DNA from: Micavibrio sp.
GTDB taxonomy: Bacteria; Pseudomonadota; Alphaproteobacteria; Micavibrionales; UBA9664
NCBI GenBank assembly: GCA_002699085.1
Contig: PAAR01000007.1
Coordinates: forward strand, 1 to 64,000
DNA length: 64,000 nucleotides
Reading direction: 5' to 3'
Below, piece by piece: positions 28,659-39,235 of the stretch. Within the stretch, counting starts at the first letter, position 1. The number at the start of each line of letters is the position of its first letter. Both the position numbers and the translations under genes were made by a program. Below the pieces are notes generated by a model. It was not told the DNA's origin. It was given only the letters and a program-made list of their open reading frames with translations, and made no database searches.

Positions 28659-29270
28659 ATGGCAAATTTATTAAAGAGGTCACGTTTTATAACGCTAACA
28701 GGGGCGGCTTTTACTGCGGAAAAACAGAATCAAACCATTCAACTACCGCTTAGAGAAACAGTGGTCTCAACATTAGCCACTTTGATTGCAACAGGCTTAA
28801 CAGATAATATTGACTTTGCACCAATCATCCTTGGCATAAATATAGGATTATTATCTATCGCCCAGTTTAGTGAAAGACAGTTTCTAAAAGAATTCACGCC
28901 ACGCAAACCTTATTTAGATCAAGAAACCATACAGCGCTTAGTGATTGATAGAGAACCTTCCGAAGTTGAAGCTGCTCAAAGCGTCCACAAATATTATATG
29001 GCTGCTGCCACAACCAAAAAATACTATGCCGCTGCGTTTGTAAGCTTAACAGTTTTACCTTTAGTGATCGCATCACAAGACTTTGATGCAGCACTTATAG
29101 GCCTATCAGTAGTTGCCCCTCTGATTGCTATCGCCGATAAAGGGTTGCGTTTTATGAAAAAATTAGAGACAGGTGAGTGGGCTATTGTAACGCCCCCAAC
29201 GCAAAGACAAATTGAAACGTCTCAAGAAAAGATAAGACAGCGCAAAAACATAGCCCTGACACCCATCTAA
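28659..29270 (+). CDS. Hypothetical membrane protein
   Basis: Not recognised. The 203-residue product has hydrophobic stretches around residues 35-70 (STLATLIATGL, IILGINIGLLSIA) and 125-160 (AAFVSLTVLPLVIAS, LIGLSVVAPLIAIA), separated by a charged middle and followed by a polar tail. It is probably an inner-membrane protein. No Shine-Dalgarno sequence is clear. It converges with gyrB, 7 bases separating the stops. Confidence 0.5.
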   Translation: MANLLKRSRFITLTGAAFTAEKQNQTIQLPLRETVVSTLATLIATGLTDNIDFAPIILGINIGLLSIAQFSERQFLKEFTPRKPYLDQETIQRLVIDREPSEVEAAQSVHKYYMAAATTKKYYAAAFVSLTVLPLVIASQDFDAALIGLSVVAPLIAIADKGLRFMKKLETGEWAIVTPPTQRQIETSQEKIRQRKNIALTPI

Positions 29271-29277
29271 TTCTATA

Positions 29278-31734
<2,457 letters not shown>

Positions 31735-31836
31735 TCATCTCTTAATTTTCTAATCTTTCGTGAACGTCTCAAGACTAGCAAATTCCAAGACAAAACAATA
31801 GTAAAAAGCGCATTTTATCTGGATTTATTCGCTTTT

Positions 31837-32973
31837 TTATTGCTGCTTGATTTTACCCTTTTCTATGGTAAAAAACTGTGTTTCAGGCGCCGCATTGATA
31901 AAAATCTCTTGATCTGTACCCGTAATCCAAACTTGACCACCCATGGCGTATAAAAGAGCAAATAATTCAGCCCGTCTATCCTTATCATAATGCGCAGCAA
32001 TTTCATCGAGCAATAATACAGGCATAATATTTTTTTCTTCACGAACCATTTGCGCATAAGCAAGCACAATCCCTGTTAATAAAGCCTTTTGTTCGCCTGT
32101 TGAACATTGGCTTGCTGCCATATTTTTCTTTAAATGCTGCACTTTAAAATCTGTTTTATGGGGACCATCGCTGGTACCACCACGTTTAGCATCAATACGC
32201 CTACTATCCCGCAGCAATGTTAGAAATTGCTCCTCACAACTGACCGCAGAATGACGCTCGGCCAGCTTATTCTCTAAATAACCAAAGGCGGTAAACTCAC
32301 CCATTGGAAAGGATTTCAAAAGACCCGTTTCGGCAAATTTACGGCTAGCCCCGTTAAGACGATAAATGAAATCTAAACGAGAGGCGGCAATCGCCACCCC
32401 CGTCTCGGCCATATCCAGCTCTAAACTATCAATCCATGTGTCATTAAACTCATCATCTTGTAATAATTTATTCCGCTGGCGCATCGCATTCTCATAGCGT
32501 GTTAAACGCCCTGCATGCGCCCCGTCAAAACTCGTAAAAATCATACGGTCAAAAAAACGGCGACGTTCTGAACCTGAATCAAGAAACAAACCATCCATTT
32601 GCGGTGTCAGCCATAACAATGAGATATATTCAGATAATTCAGATTGCGCCCGAACATCCTTACCCTTTATACGTGTAATGCGCCGCCCAGAGTTCTGATC
32701 ATAACCGACACCCATCGGAATTTCACCATAATCAGAAGCAATGCGCGTTGAAACAGCCCAGCTTGGTTGGGCAATCTCATTATTTTGCATGACATCAAGC
32801 GGGCTTTTGCGTAAACCCCGTCCTGGCGCAAAAAGCGACAAAGCCTCTAAAATATTGGTTTTACCTGAGCCATTCGCCCCTGTTAACACGATAAAATTAT
32901 TACCGAGCTTATCCAGTGAAGCTAATTCATAGTTACGAAAAGCAGTGAGCGTTAAAGACTTAAAATGCGGCAT
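31837..32973 (-). CDS. recF: DNA replication and repair protein RecF
   Basis: The 378-residue ABC-type ATPase has Walker A in LTGANGSGKTNILEAL, the signature region CSTGEQKALLTGIVLA and Walker B in PVLLLDEIAAHYD. It binds single-/double-strand DNA junctions and assists RecA loading at gaps. It is separated from dnaN by an inserted GNAT gene with short spacers (22 bases to recF). Confidence 0.96.
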   Translation of the reverse strand: MPHFKSLTLTAFRNYELASLDKLGNNFIVLTGANGSGKTNILEALSLFAPGRGLRKSPLDVMQNNEIAQPSWAVSTRIASDYGEIPMGVGYDQNSGRRITRIKGKDVRAQSELSEYISLLWLTPQMDGLFLDSGSERRRFFDRMIFTSFDGAHAGRLTRYENAMRQRNKLLQDDEFNDTWIDSLELDMAETGVAIAASRLDFIYRLNGASRKFAETGLLKSFPMGEFTAFGYLENKLAERHSAVSCEEQFLTLLRDSRRIDAKRGGTSDGPHKTDFKVQHLKKNMAASQCSTGEQKALLTGIVLAYAQMVREEKNIMPVLLLDEIAAHYDKDRRAELFALLYAMGGQVWITGTDQEIFINAAPETQFFTIEKGKIKQQ

Positions 32974-32995
32974 GGTACGATTAGTATATATTTTT

Positions 32996-33454
32996 CTAGA
33001 AAGTTTTCATCATATAGATCAGTGTGTAGTCTTTACGATCTTCCATATGTGGACCTAAAAATGCTCTATATCCATTCTTTTGATAGAAACGATACGTTTT
33101 TTCATATGCAGAGTCACCTGAACCGATATCCAAAGTATGGACAAGCATATATTTAAAGCCTTTTTGAACAGCTGCACTTTCTGCTTCTTGCAAAAGGGCT
33201 GACCCCACCCCTGAACCATGAAAAGCGGGCTGGCTACCAAGCCACCATATTTCTGCGCATTGATCAAAATGATATCTTATTGCAATCAACGCCACCGCTT
33301 TATTGTTAATAAAACCAGCAAAACATTCTGTGCTTGCAACGCCGTTAATATATTTCTGGTTACAATCGTCTACCCCAAACCATTCAGGCAAGGCGACAAT
33401 AATTTCTTTACAAAGGTTAGAAGCGTCTTGACCGTTAATCGGTTTAATAAGCAT
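32996..33454 (-). CDS. GNAT family N-acetyltransferase inserted between dnaN and recF
   Basis: The 152-residue protein shows the acetyl-CoA loop PAFHGSGVGSALLQEAE and the late strand TYRFYQKNGYRAFLGP typical of GNAT enzymes. The substrate is unknown. Its ATG overlaps the dnaN stop by one base, so it is likely translationally coupled to dnaN. In most bacteria recF follows dnaN directly. Confidence 0.8.
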   Translation of the reverse strand: MLIKPINGQDASNLCKEIIVALPEWFGVDDCNQKYINGVASTECFAGFINNKAVALIAIRYHFDQCAEIWWLGSQPAFHGSGVGSALLQEAESAAVQKGFKYMLVHTLDIGSGDSAYEKTYRFYQKNGYRAFLGPHMEDRKDYTLIYMMKTF

Positions 33455-34575
33455 TAAACACGCAGGGGCATAATCACATAAATTGATGAGCTATCTGCCA
33501 AATCTTCAATAATGGTTGGAGAGGCGCTGTCCGCTAAAGACATACGGCATCCATCGCCCTCGATCTGGCTTGTGATATCAAGTAAATAACGAGAATTAAA
33601 GCCAATCTCTAGTGCTACATTATCATTAGTGATTTCAATATCCTCTGTCGCTGAACCTGCATCTGGTGCATTCGCAGACAACATCAAGTTTTTGCCATTA
33701 ATCGCTAATTTCACTGCACGTGATTTATCCGATGTCATAATCGTTGCCACACGGTCAATCGCTGATGAGAAGGCTTTTGGATTAAGCTCAATCAATTTAT
33801 CATTACCTTGAGGGATCACTTTTTGATAATCAGGGAATGTGCCGTCAATCAGTTTTGATGTCATCACAACATGGTCAAAGCTAAAGCAAATCTTGCTCTC
33901 TGATAGCGACACTGTAATAAGATCAGCAGCATCTTCAATCAATTTACGGATCTCACCCACTGTCTTACGTGGAATAATAATACCAGGCATACCCGCAGCA
34001 CCTTCTGGCAATGGCATTTCATATTTAGCTAAACGGTGGCCATCTGTTGCCACAGCACATAGCAAGGCCACGCCATTTTTCTCAATCGCATGAACGTAAA
34101 TGCCGTTCAAGTAATAGCGCGTTTCTTCTGTCGACATTGCAAAACGTGTTTTATCAATAATCGCACGAAGTTCACCTGCTGGAATATCAAAGCTTGTTTC
34201 GAGCTCTGTATTAGAAATATCAGGGAAATCAGAAACTGGTAGACAGCTTAGTTTAAAGTTTGAACGACCTGCTTTAACTGCCATTGTTGAACCATTTGGC
34301 TCGATGCTCATTTCAATATCAGCACCATCTGGTAATTTACGCACGATATCATGTAATGTTTGTGCTGGAGCTGTCGTTGCGCCTTCTTGAGAAACCTTAG
34401 CGGCAACAGATTCATTGATCTCAAGATCCATATCCGTTGTCGTTAATGACAATACATCGCCCTTAGCTTGTAATTTTACATTCGATAAAATCGGTATTGT
34501 GTTGCGTCTTTCAACAACAGATTGTACATGGCCTAAGGCACGCATTAAATCAGAACGGTTAATAGTCAGTTTCAT
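33454..34575 (-). CDS. dnaN: DNA polymerase III subunit beta (sliding clamp)
   Basis: The 373-residue protein has the three clamp domains, with ALGHVQSVVERRNTIPILSNV at the N-terminus and the C-terminal IYVIMPLRV that lines the client-binding pocket. It tethers polymerases to DNA. It has its own promoter-like sequence at 34609-34636, so it need not depend on dnaA transcription. Confidence 0.97.
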   Translation of the reverse strand: MKLTINRSDLMRALGHVQSVVERRNTIPILSNVKLQAKGDVLSLTTTDMDLEINESVAAKVSQEGATTAPAQTLHDIVRKLPDGADIEMSIEPNGSTMAVKAGRSNFKLSCLPVSDFPDISNTELETSFDIPAGELRAIIDKTRFAMSTEETRYYLNGIYVHAIEKNGVALLCAVATDGHRLAKYEMPLPEGAAGMPGIIIPRKTVGEIRKLIEDAADLITVSLSESKICFSFDHVVMTSKLIDGTFPDYQKVIPQGNDKLIELNPKAFSSAIDRVATIMTSDKSRAVKLAINGKNLMLSANAPDAGSATEDIEITNDNVALEIGFNSRYLLDITSQIEGDGCRMSLADSASPTIIEDLADSSSIYVIMPLRV

Positions 34576-34608
34576 CTAATTACCCTTATTTTTTATCTTA
34601 TTAGGGTC

Positions 34609-34636
34609 AATATAGCACAGCAAGCGCATGCGCCAA
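34609..34636 (-). promoter_or_regulatory. Promoter of dnaN
   Basis: On the minus strand TTGGCG (34631-34636), a 16-base spacer and TATATT (34609-34614) form a sigma-70-type promoter; written as CTTGGC-N16-CTATAT it matches the alphaproteobacterial consensus well. The spacer contains the perfect palindrome GCGCATGCGC (34624-34633), a possible protein-binding site. The start codon is about 34 bases downstream of the -10 box. Confidence 0.65.
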
Positions 34637-34683
34637 GCTTTTTCATCGCTTCAAAACCAAGTTTTCCTTAGTTTTTACTGTAA

Positions 34684-35055
34684 TTAACCGATTGTATAGG
34701 CATCCGCAAAACGGAAACGACCATCAACCGCCTTTATCACATAAAGAGTAAGAGTTTTTTGTATTGAAACAGCCGATGATCCATGGCCCGCACTCGCAAT
34801 ACGCATATGTAGCCCCAATGCGCTAACCTGTGCGTATATATCTTGAATAAGAGAATCTTGCCAGTTAACATCCACACATTGCACAAACGCCCCCTTACAA
34901 TCAGTACGAGAGACTTCCTGAGCGACCACACAGCTCAGCGCCGCTTTAGTCAATGTTGCACGTAAAGCCTCATCAAAATGCTCGGCACAAGGTGCGCTCA
35001 ATTTATAAGCGTCTTCTGGGATAAGTACGTCTTGTTGTGAGTAAGGGCAGGACAT
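34684..35055 (-). CDS. Hypothetical protein between dnaA and dnaN
   Basis: Not recognised. The 123-residue product starts 9 bases after the dnaA stop. It has five cysteines in the first ~60 residues (SCPYS, APCAEH, LSCVVA, DCKG, QCVD) and a beta-rich C-terminal half (TLTLYVIKAVDGRFRFADAY). No membrane helix or signal peptide is visible. No Shine-Dalgarno sequence is seen, so translation may be coupled to dnaA. The cysteines could bind a metal, but the spacing matches no zinc finger I know. Confidence 0.55.
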   Translation of the reverse strand: MSCPYSQQDVLIPEDAYKLSAPCAEHFDEALRATLTKAALSCVVAQEVSRTDCKGAFVQCVDVNWQDSLIQDIYAQVSALGLHMRIASAGHGSSAVSIQKTLTLYVIKAVDGRFRFADAYTIG

Positions 35056-35064
35056 TTATAAGAA

Positions 35065-36504
35065 TTAGCCGGTCAGCGCACGGCGAACCACATCAACATC
35101 ATCTTGGAAGCTGTTATCTTGATCCATCAGCTCCTCAATTTTGCGCACAGCATGCATCACTGTTGTGTGATCACGGCCACCAAATTTGCGGCCAATTTCT
35201 GGCAATGAACGTTGTGTTAGGCGTTTGCACAGATACATCGCAATCTGACGTGGGCGCGCCACTGCACGAGCACGGCGTGCTGAATGCATATCTGACATAC
35301 GTACACCAAAATGTTCCGCCACTTTACGTTGAATTTCATCAATAGTAATACGGCGTTCAGAAGCACGCAGCAAATCTGACAGAAGATTTTGTGTGTTCTC
35401 TAATGTCACAGGCTGTTTCATCAAGCCAGCATGCGCAACAATTCTATTTAAAGCACCTTCAAGCTCACGAATATTAGAGCTAATTTTATGCGCCAAGAAT
35501 TCCAGTACATTTGACGGGATATCGGCTTCCAACGCTTTTGCTTTTGACTCTAGAATACCGCGACGCAATTCATAGGTAGATGGCTGTAGATCCGCTACTA
35601 AGCCCCAACCCAAACGTGAACGGAGACGCTCATCAATTGAGGTCATATCCGATGGTGAACGATCCGCCGAAATAACGATCTGTTTATTTTGATCAACTAA
35701 TGCATTGAACGTATGGAAAAATTCTTCTTGTGTTGAATCTTTACCAGAAATGAACTGAATATCATCGATCATCAACACATCAACTGAGCGGAAAAATTCT
35801 TTAAAGGTAATAGTATCTTGATAACGCAATGCACGGACAAATTGGTACATGAACTTCTCTGCAGATAAATACACAACGCGTGCATCTGGATTAGTTTCTT
35901 TAATAGACCAAGCAATAGCGTGCATAAGGTGCGTTTTACCAAGACCCACGCCACCATGAATAAATAACGGGTTGAACGGCACATTACCGCTTTGTGATAC
36001 ACGTAGTGCTGCTGCATTTGCCAAAGCATTAGGCTCACCAACAACAAAACTTTCAAATGTAAAGCGAGGATCTAATGGCGATGACAGGTTTTCTTCTAAT
36101 TCCTCAATCGCGCGGCCATTAATTTTTGTTAATTTTTCGTTTGCGTTTGCAGGCTTAGCATTATCTGATGATAGTTCACTGTCAAAAACAGATGACTGAA
36201 CAACAACGATCTCCAAACGCTTGATTTCTGGGTTTTTAGCGGCGCAAAGGCTTAATATTTTTTCTTGATAGTGATTTTGAATCCAATCACGCATGAAACG
36301 GGTTGGTACTGATACTTCTAATGTACCGTGATAATAGGCTTGTAGTGTTAAAGGTTTTAACCAACTTCTAAAAACAGCCTCCCCAAATTCATTACGCAAC
36401 ATATCATAAATACTGCTCCATAACGCCTTAATTTCCGAAGATGGTGCGAGAGCATTCGTCGTCTCTGCTTTACCTGTTTTTTTGGCTGGTTCGGTTTTAT
36501 CCAT
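35065..36504 (-). CDS. dnaA: Chromosomal replication initiator protein DnaA
   Basis: Start set at ATG 36504 with GGGAGAG upstream; the track start at 36558 adds 18 unlikely residues. The 479-residue protein has domain I (IKALWSSIYDMLRNEFGE), a variable linker, the AAA+ domain with Walker A (FIHGGVGLGKTHLMHAI) and Walker B (VLMIDDIQFISGK), and the domain IV DNA-binding signature GGRDHTTVMHAVRKIEEL. It unwinds oriC. Upstream are rpsT and a 440-base leader with a promoter and a folded element. Confidence 0.98.
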   Translation of the reverse strand: MDKTEPAKKTGKAETTNALAPSSEIKALWSSIYDMLRNEFGEAVFRSWLKPLTLQAYYHGTLEVSVPTRFMRDWIQNHYQEKILSLCAAKNPEIKRLEIVVVQSSVFDSELSSDNAKPANANEKLTKINGRAIEELEENLSSPLDPRFTFESFVVGEPNALANAAALRVSQSGNVPFNPLFIHGGVGLGKTHLMHAIAWSIKETNPDARVVYLSAEKFMYQFVRALRYQDTITFKEFFRSVDVLMIDDIQFISGKDSTQEEFFHTFNALVDQNKQIVISADRSPSDMTSIDERLRSRLGWGLVADLQPSTYELRRGILESKAKALEADIPSNVLEFLAHKISSNIRELEGALNRIVAHAGLMKQPVTLENTQNLLSDLLRASERRITIDEIQRKVAEHFGVRMSDMHSARRARAVARPRQIAMYLCKRLTQRSLPEIGRKFGGRDHTTVMHAVRKIEELMDQDNSFQDDVDVVRRALTG

Positions 36505-36640
36505 AGTAATAGTCTCTCCCTTTTTTAACAATAACACCAAGCAATGCTTACTATTCAAACATTACGCCCTCTAACCGCAGACAAAAGAGTAGTATTAACG
36601 AAATAATCGTTTTACCAATTCTTATTAAATGTCTAGTTTT

Positions 36641-36649
36641 ATTATAACA
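36641..36649 (-). promoter_or_regulatory. Extended -10 promoter of dnaA
   Basis: On the minus strand TGTTATAAT gives a perfect TATAAT (36641-36646) with the TGn extension, 137 bases before the dnaA start. No good -35 box is seen at the right distance, as is common for extended -10 promoters. The implied leader is about 130 bases. Confidence 0.55.
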
Positions 36650-36711
36650 GGCAAATATCCGAGAAAATCTCTAAAATATTTACCCCATGTTTTGAGACTT
36701 CAAATATTCTT

Positions 36712-36727
36712 TTAACATCGCTGTTAA
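36712..36727 (-). other. GNRA-type hairpin in the rpsT-dnaA gap
   Basis: On the minus strand TTAACA-GCGA-TGTTAA is a perfect 6-bp stem capped by GCGA, a stable GNRA tetraloop. On the plus strand the loop would be the non-GNRA TCGC, so the minus-strand RNA is the likelier form. It lies between the folded element at 36754-36850 and the dnaA promoter. No T tract follows. Confidence 0.45.
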
Positions 36728-36753
36728 GCCAATATTTAGCAAAGTAACAAACC

Positions 36754-36850
36754 ATAACAGAGGAGGTAAAAAAATTTACCGTAGCTTTAACGTGCCTTGG
36801 GAAAACCCAGCATTTGCAGGCCTCACACGTCAGCTGATCGCCTCTGTTAT
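36754..36850 (-). ncRNA. Candidate structured RNA between rpsT and dnaA
   Basis: A 97-base segment is closed by a perfect 10-bp stem (ATAACAGAGG with CCTCTGTTAT). Read on the minus strand, it contains an inner arm built from AGCT/AGCT, ACGTG/CACGT, GCC/GGC and a TGGG-TTTT-CCCA tip, and a second hairpin GGTAAA-TTTT-TTTACC: a Y-shaped fold. A TTGCAA-N17-TAAGGT promoter places the transcript start at about the first stem base. The 3' arm holds ACCTCCTCTG, similar to anti-Shine-Dalgarno sequence. It does not match 6S, 4.5S or tmRNA as I know them. It could instead be a far-upstream dnaA leader element. Confidence 0.5.
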
Positions 36851-36854
36851 TTGT

Positions 36855-36883
36855 ACCTTAGACCAGATAATTTTAGATTGCAA
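36855..36883 (-). promoter_or_regulatory. Promoter for the candidate RNA upstream of dnaA
   Basis: On the minus strand TTGCAA (36878-36883), exactly 17 bases, and TAAGGT (36855-36860). Start of transcription 5-8 bases later falls at the 5' end of the closing stem of the 97-base element, which is why I link the two. Confidence 0.45.
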
Positions 36884-36943
36884 AACAAAAATTGATAAAA
36901 AATGAAAAAAGAAATAATCGTTCGCTGATCGATTAAATGAATC

Positions 36944-36972
36944 AAAAATTGCAGGATAATTACTTATCCTGC
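36944..36972 (-). terminator. Intrinsic terminator of rpsT
   Basis: On the minus strand a perfect 9-bp stem GCAGGATAA-gtaa-TTATCCTGC (36951-36972) is followed by AATTTTTGA. It lies about 28 bases after the rpsT stop and would separate rpsT from dnaA transcription. Confidence 0.7.
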
Positions 36973-37000
36973 TTGAATTATTACTTAAAGAAAATATTAT

Positions 37001-37270
37001 TTACTTCGCTGACAGCGCTTTAATATTTGCTGATAAACGCGACATTTTGCGGGCTGCTGTATTCTTCTTCATAATACCTTTTGCAACACCACGATCAATT
37101 TCAGGCTGAGCTTGCTGGAGCGCTGTTTTAGCTTCCGCTGCATTACCTGATTCAATTGCTGTAACAACGCGTTTTATGAACGTACGAATACGTGAACGAC
37201 GTGCCGTATTAGCAGCTGTCTTTTTCGCTGTTGTTAAAATTCTTTTCTTTGCTGACTTAATATTTGCCAT
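37001..37270 (-). CDS. rpsT: 30S ribosomal protein S20
   Basis: The 89-residue, very basic protein (ANIKSAKKRILTTAKKTAANTARRSRIRTF) is a typical S20, a primary 16S rRNA-binding protein. Location just upstream of dnaA is conserved in alphaproteobacteria. It has a strong promoter at 37333-37362 with a DnaA box immediately upstream, and an intrinsic terminator downstream. Confidence 0.97.
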   Translation of the reverse strand: MANIKSAKKRILTTAKKTAANTARRSRIRTFIKRVVTAIESGNAAEAKTALQQAQPEIDRGVAKGIMKKNTAARKMSRLSANIKALSAK

Positions 37271-37332
37271 GTCATATACCTTAATAATTAAATTCCACTG
37301 CCTACCTTTTTTATAATAAGCAGAAGTTATGA

Positions 37333-37362
37333 TTGATACGGGATCAAGGGGGTCACTGTCAA
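37333..37362 (-). promoter_or_regulatory. Promoter of rpsT
   Basis: On the minus strand a perfect TTGACA (37357-37362), 18 bases with a run of C residues, and TATCAA (37333-37338), about 60 bases before the rpsT start codon. Confidence 0.6.
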
Positions 37363-37369
37363 GAAAAAA

Positions 37370-37378
37370 TGTGGATAA
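37370..37378 (-). promoter_or_regulatory. Perfect DnaA box upstream of the rpsT promoter
   Basis: TTATCCACA on the minus strand matches the DnaA-binding consensus exactly and lies 7 bases upstream of the -35 box of rpsT. Its position suggests DnaA-dependent control of rpsT, and possibly of dnaA by readthrough. It is the only perfect box I found, so it is not an oriC cluster. Confidence 0.55.
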
Positions 37379-37395
37379 AAAATGATTATTTTTTA

Positions 37396-37758
37396 CTAGA
37401 TTTTATCTGGCGTTAAAGTGAAAATCACACGGTTAGTTTTATCCTTTTGTTCTATATGAATTTTTAACCGTTCAGTATCACGATAGTAATTCTCAGCATC
37501 TATTTTTTGCCAACCTAAGGCTGGCAGAGATCTCTCATAAAATCTATAAATTTCAGCCATGCTCATAGCTTGGGTGTAAGCTTGAAGCTCTATAAAGCGC
37601 CCAGAAGGCTTATCAAACAAAATACTATTATCCGCATCTTCTATTAATAAAGCAGGTAGGGGTAAATCTTCAATCATACTTGAGAAACGCTCTTGCGCCT
37701 TAGCAATGCCGCTTACAGACAATATAAGGACAACGAATATGGATAAAAAGAAACGCAT
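37396..37758 (-). CDS. Secreted hypothetical protein downstream of mutM
   Basis: Not assigned to a known family. Start set at ATG 37758, which yields a signal peptide (MRFFLSIFVVLILSVSGIAKAQ) on a 120-residue protein; the track start at 37788 would overlap mutM. The mature part has a FIELQAYTQAMSMAEIYRFYERSLPALGWQ segment, a pattern seen in small periplasmic proteins that accompany mutM-rpsT loci. It lies 8 bases after the mutM stop, so it is probably co-transcribed. Confidence 0.62.
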   Translation of the reverse strand: MRFFLSIFVVLILSVSGIAKAQERFSSMIEDLPLPALLIEDADNSILFDKPSGRFIELQAYTQAMSMAEIYRFYERSLPALGWQKIDAENYYRDTERLKIHIEQKDKTNRVIFTLTPDKI

Positions 37759-37766
37759 AGTTAATC

Positions 37767-38591
37767 CTATCTCTGACAATGCGGACAATAAAATGTAGAG
37801 CGTCCTGCCTGTACTATTCGTTTTATGTGATTTGTCTCCCTCTTACAAGTCAAGCATAACGCATTTTCACGACCATAAACTGTGAATTGATGCTGAAAAT
37901 ACCCTAGAGAACCATCTGCTTGTCGATGATCTTTTAAAGAAGAACCGCCGACTTCTATCGCCTTAAATAACACATCTCGTATGCTTTGTGTTAAAAGCTC
38001 AAGCTTTGATAAGGATATCTTTTGAACAGGCTTTAATGGGCTAATACCCGCCATATGTAAGGCTTCACACGCATATATATTACCAATGCCTGCAATCAAC
38101 GATTGGTTAAGCAATGCTGTTTTAATAGGGGTTTCAAGCGTCTTAAATTTTCTTTTTAGATAAGGTGCATTAAAATCATTACCTAACGGATCTGGTCCCA
38201 TTATCTTAAAGGGCGGGTATACCTCAATATCCTCAACCAGCACCATAAAACCAAAACGACGAGGGTCATTATATATAAGTGTCTTATCGTTAGAGAGGTA
38301 AAAGAGCACGTGGTCGTGTTTTACTGGCACATATAATGATCCTTCAATTTTAAAAGAGCCTGACATACCCAAATGAATGATAAGATGTTGGCCTTTATTT
38401 AAAGAGACAATCATATATTTACCACGGCGGCTCATTTGCGTAACCCGCGCACCCTCTAATGTTTCTTTAAAATCAGGCTTAAAGGGATAGCGAAGATTTT
38501 CTCGTCTTAGCTCAACCCGCCTAATCGTCTGATTGAGCCAAACCGGTGCCAAACCATTTTTAACTGTTTCTACTTCTGGTAGTTCTGGCAT
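37767..38591 (-). CDS. mutM: Formamidopyrimidine-DNA glycosylase
   Basis: Start set at ATG 38591 because the enzyme needs Pro as residue 2: MPELPEVETV gives the catalytic Pro2 and Glu3. The 274-residue protein ends in the zinc finger CLTCKRETN...FYCPHCQR. It removes oxidised purines such as 8-oxoguanine and nicks the strand. The start overlaps the stop of the YggS-like gene by one base. Confidence 0.96.
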   Translation of the reverse strand: MPELPEVETVKNGLAPVWLNQTIRRVELRRENLRYPFKPDFKETLEGARVTQMSRRGKYMIVSLNKGQHLIIHLGMSGSFKIEGSLYVPVKHDHVLFYLSNDKTLIYNDPRRFGFMVLVEDIEVYPPFKIMGPDPLGNDFNAPYLKRKFKTLETPIKTALLNQSLIAGIGNIYACEALHMAGISPLKPVQKISLSKLELLTQSIRDVLFKAIEVGGSSLKDHRQADGSLGYFQHQFTVYGRENALCLTCKRETNHIKRIVQAGRSTFYCPHCQR

Positions 38592-39223
38592 TAAATTCGG
38601 CTTCCAAATATTTTTGAACCGACACGCACATGAGTCGCACCACAAGCCACAGCTTTTTCGTAATCATCAGACATACCCATAGACAGCTCTTTCAACCCTA
38701 ATTGCGTTGCTAGTTTTTTCAATAAACAGAAATAGAGCGCTGCGGGCCTGTTTAAAGGCGGTATACACATCAATCCAATGATATTGAGACCACATTCTTG
38801 TGTAGCGTATATATATAATGACTCTAGATCTTTTATAGCGACACCAGATTTTTGGTCTTCGTCACCAATATTGACTTGAATAAAACACGGTAGATCTTTC
38901 TTCTGCTTTTTCATTTCGTCAGATAAAGCTTTGGTTATTTTTTCTCGATCAATTGTATGAATAACATCAAAAAGCGTTACGGCCTCAGCCGCCTTATTAC
39001 TTTGGAGTGGGCCTATAAGATGTAGCACAAGATCAGGATGCTCGTTTCGATATTCATGCCAACGCTGCTGCGCTTCTTGGACTCTATTTTCACCAAAAAC
39101 ACGTTGACCAGCGCTCAAGGCTTCTTCAATGCGCTCAATAGGCTGTTGCTTACTAACAGCAATAAGCGTGGCTTTAGACTTCATTTCTTTTTGAACAGCC
39201 GTAATTTTTTCTTTAATAGACAT
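38591..39223 (-). CDS. YggS/PLPBP family pyridoxal-phosphate homeostasis protein
   Basis: The 210-residue single-barrel PLP-binding protein has the Lys of LIAVSKQQPIERI, HLIGPLQSNK, CFIQVNIGDEDQKSG, LMCIPPL and the phosphate-binding end LSMGMSDDYEKAVACGATHVRVGSKIFG. It buffers free PLP in the cytoplasm. It is the first gene of a mutM operon. Confidence 0.92.
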   Translation of the reverse strand: MSIKEKITAVQKEMKSKATLIAVSKQQPIERIEEALSAGQRVFGENRVQEAQQRWHEYRNEHPDLVLHLIGPLQSNKAAEAVTLFDVIHTIDREKITKALSDEMKKQKKDLPCFIQVNIGDEDQKSGVAIKDLESLYIYATQECGLNIIGLMCIPPLNRPAALYFCLLKKLATQLGLKELSMGMSDDYEKAVACGATHVRVGSKIFGSRI

Positions 39224-39235
39224 GACCCCCAGCTT

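Noticed and set aside
28346-28753. 135-aa plus-strand ORF across the receiver gene
   Set aside because: Antisense to a clear CheY-like protein and overlaps the start of the next plus-strand gene; composition looks like a shadow.
36712-36727. CtrA-like site TTAA-N-TTAA
   Set aside because: The spacer is 8 bases rather than 7 and the sequence is a perfect hairpin, so an RNA or other operator is more likely.
36505-37000. Possible oriC in the AT-rich rpsT-dnaA gap
   Set aside because: No cluster of DnaA boxes is present; the content is better explained by promoters, a terminator and folded elements.
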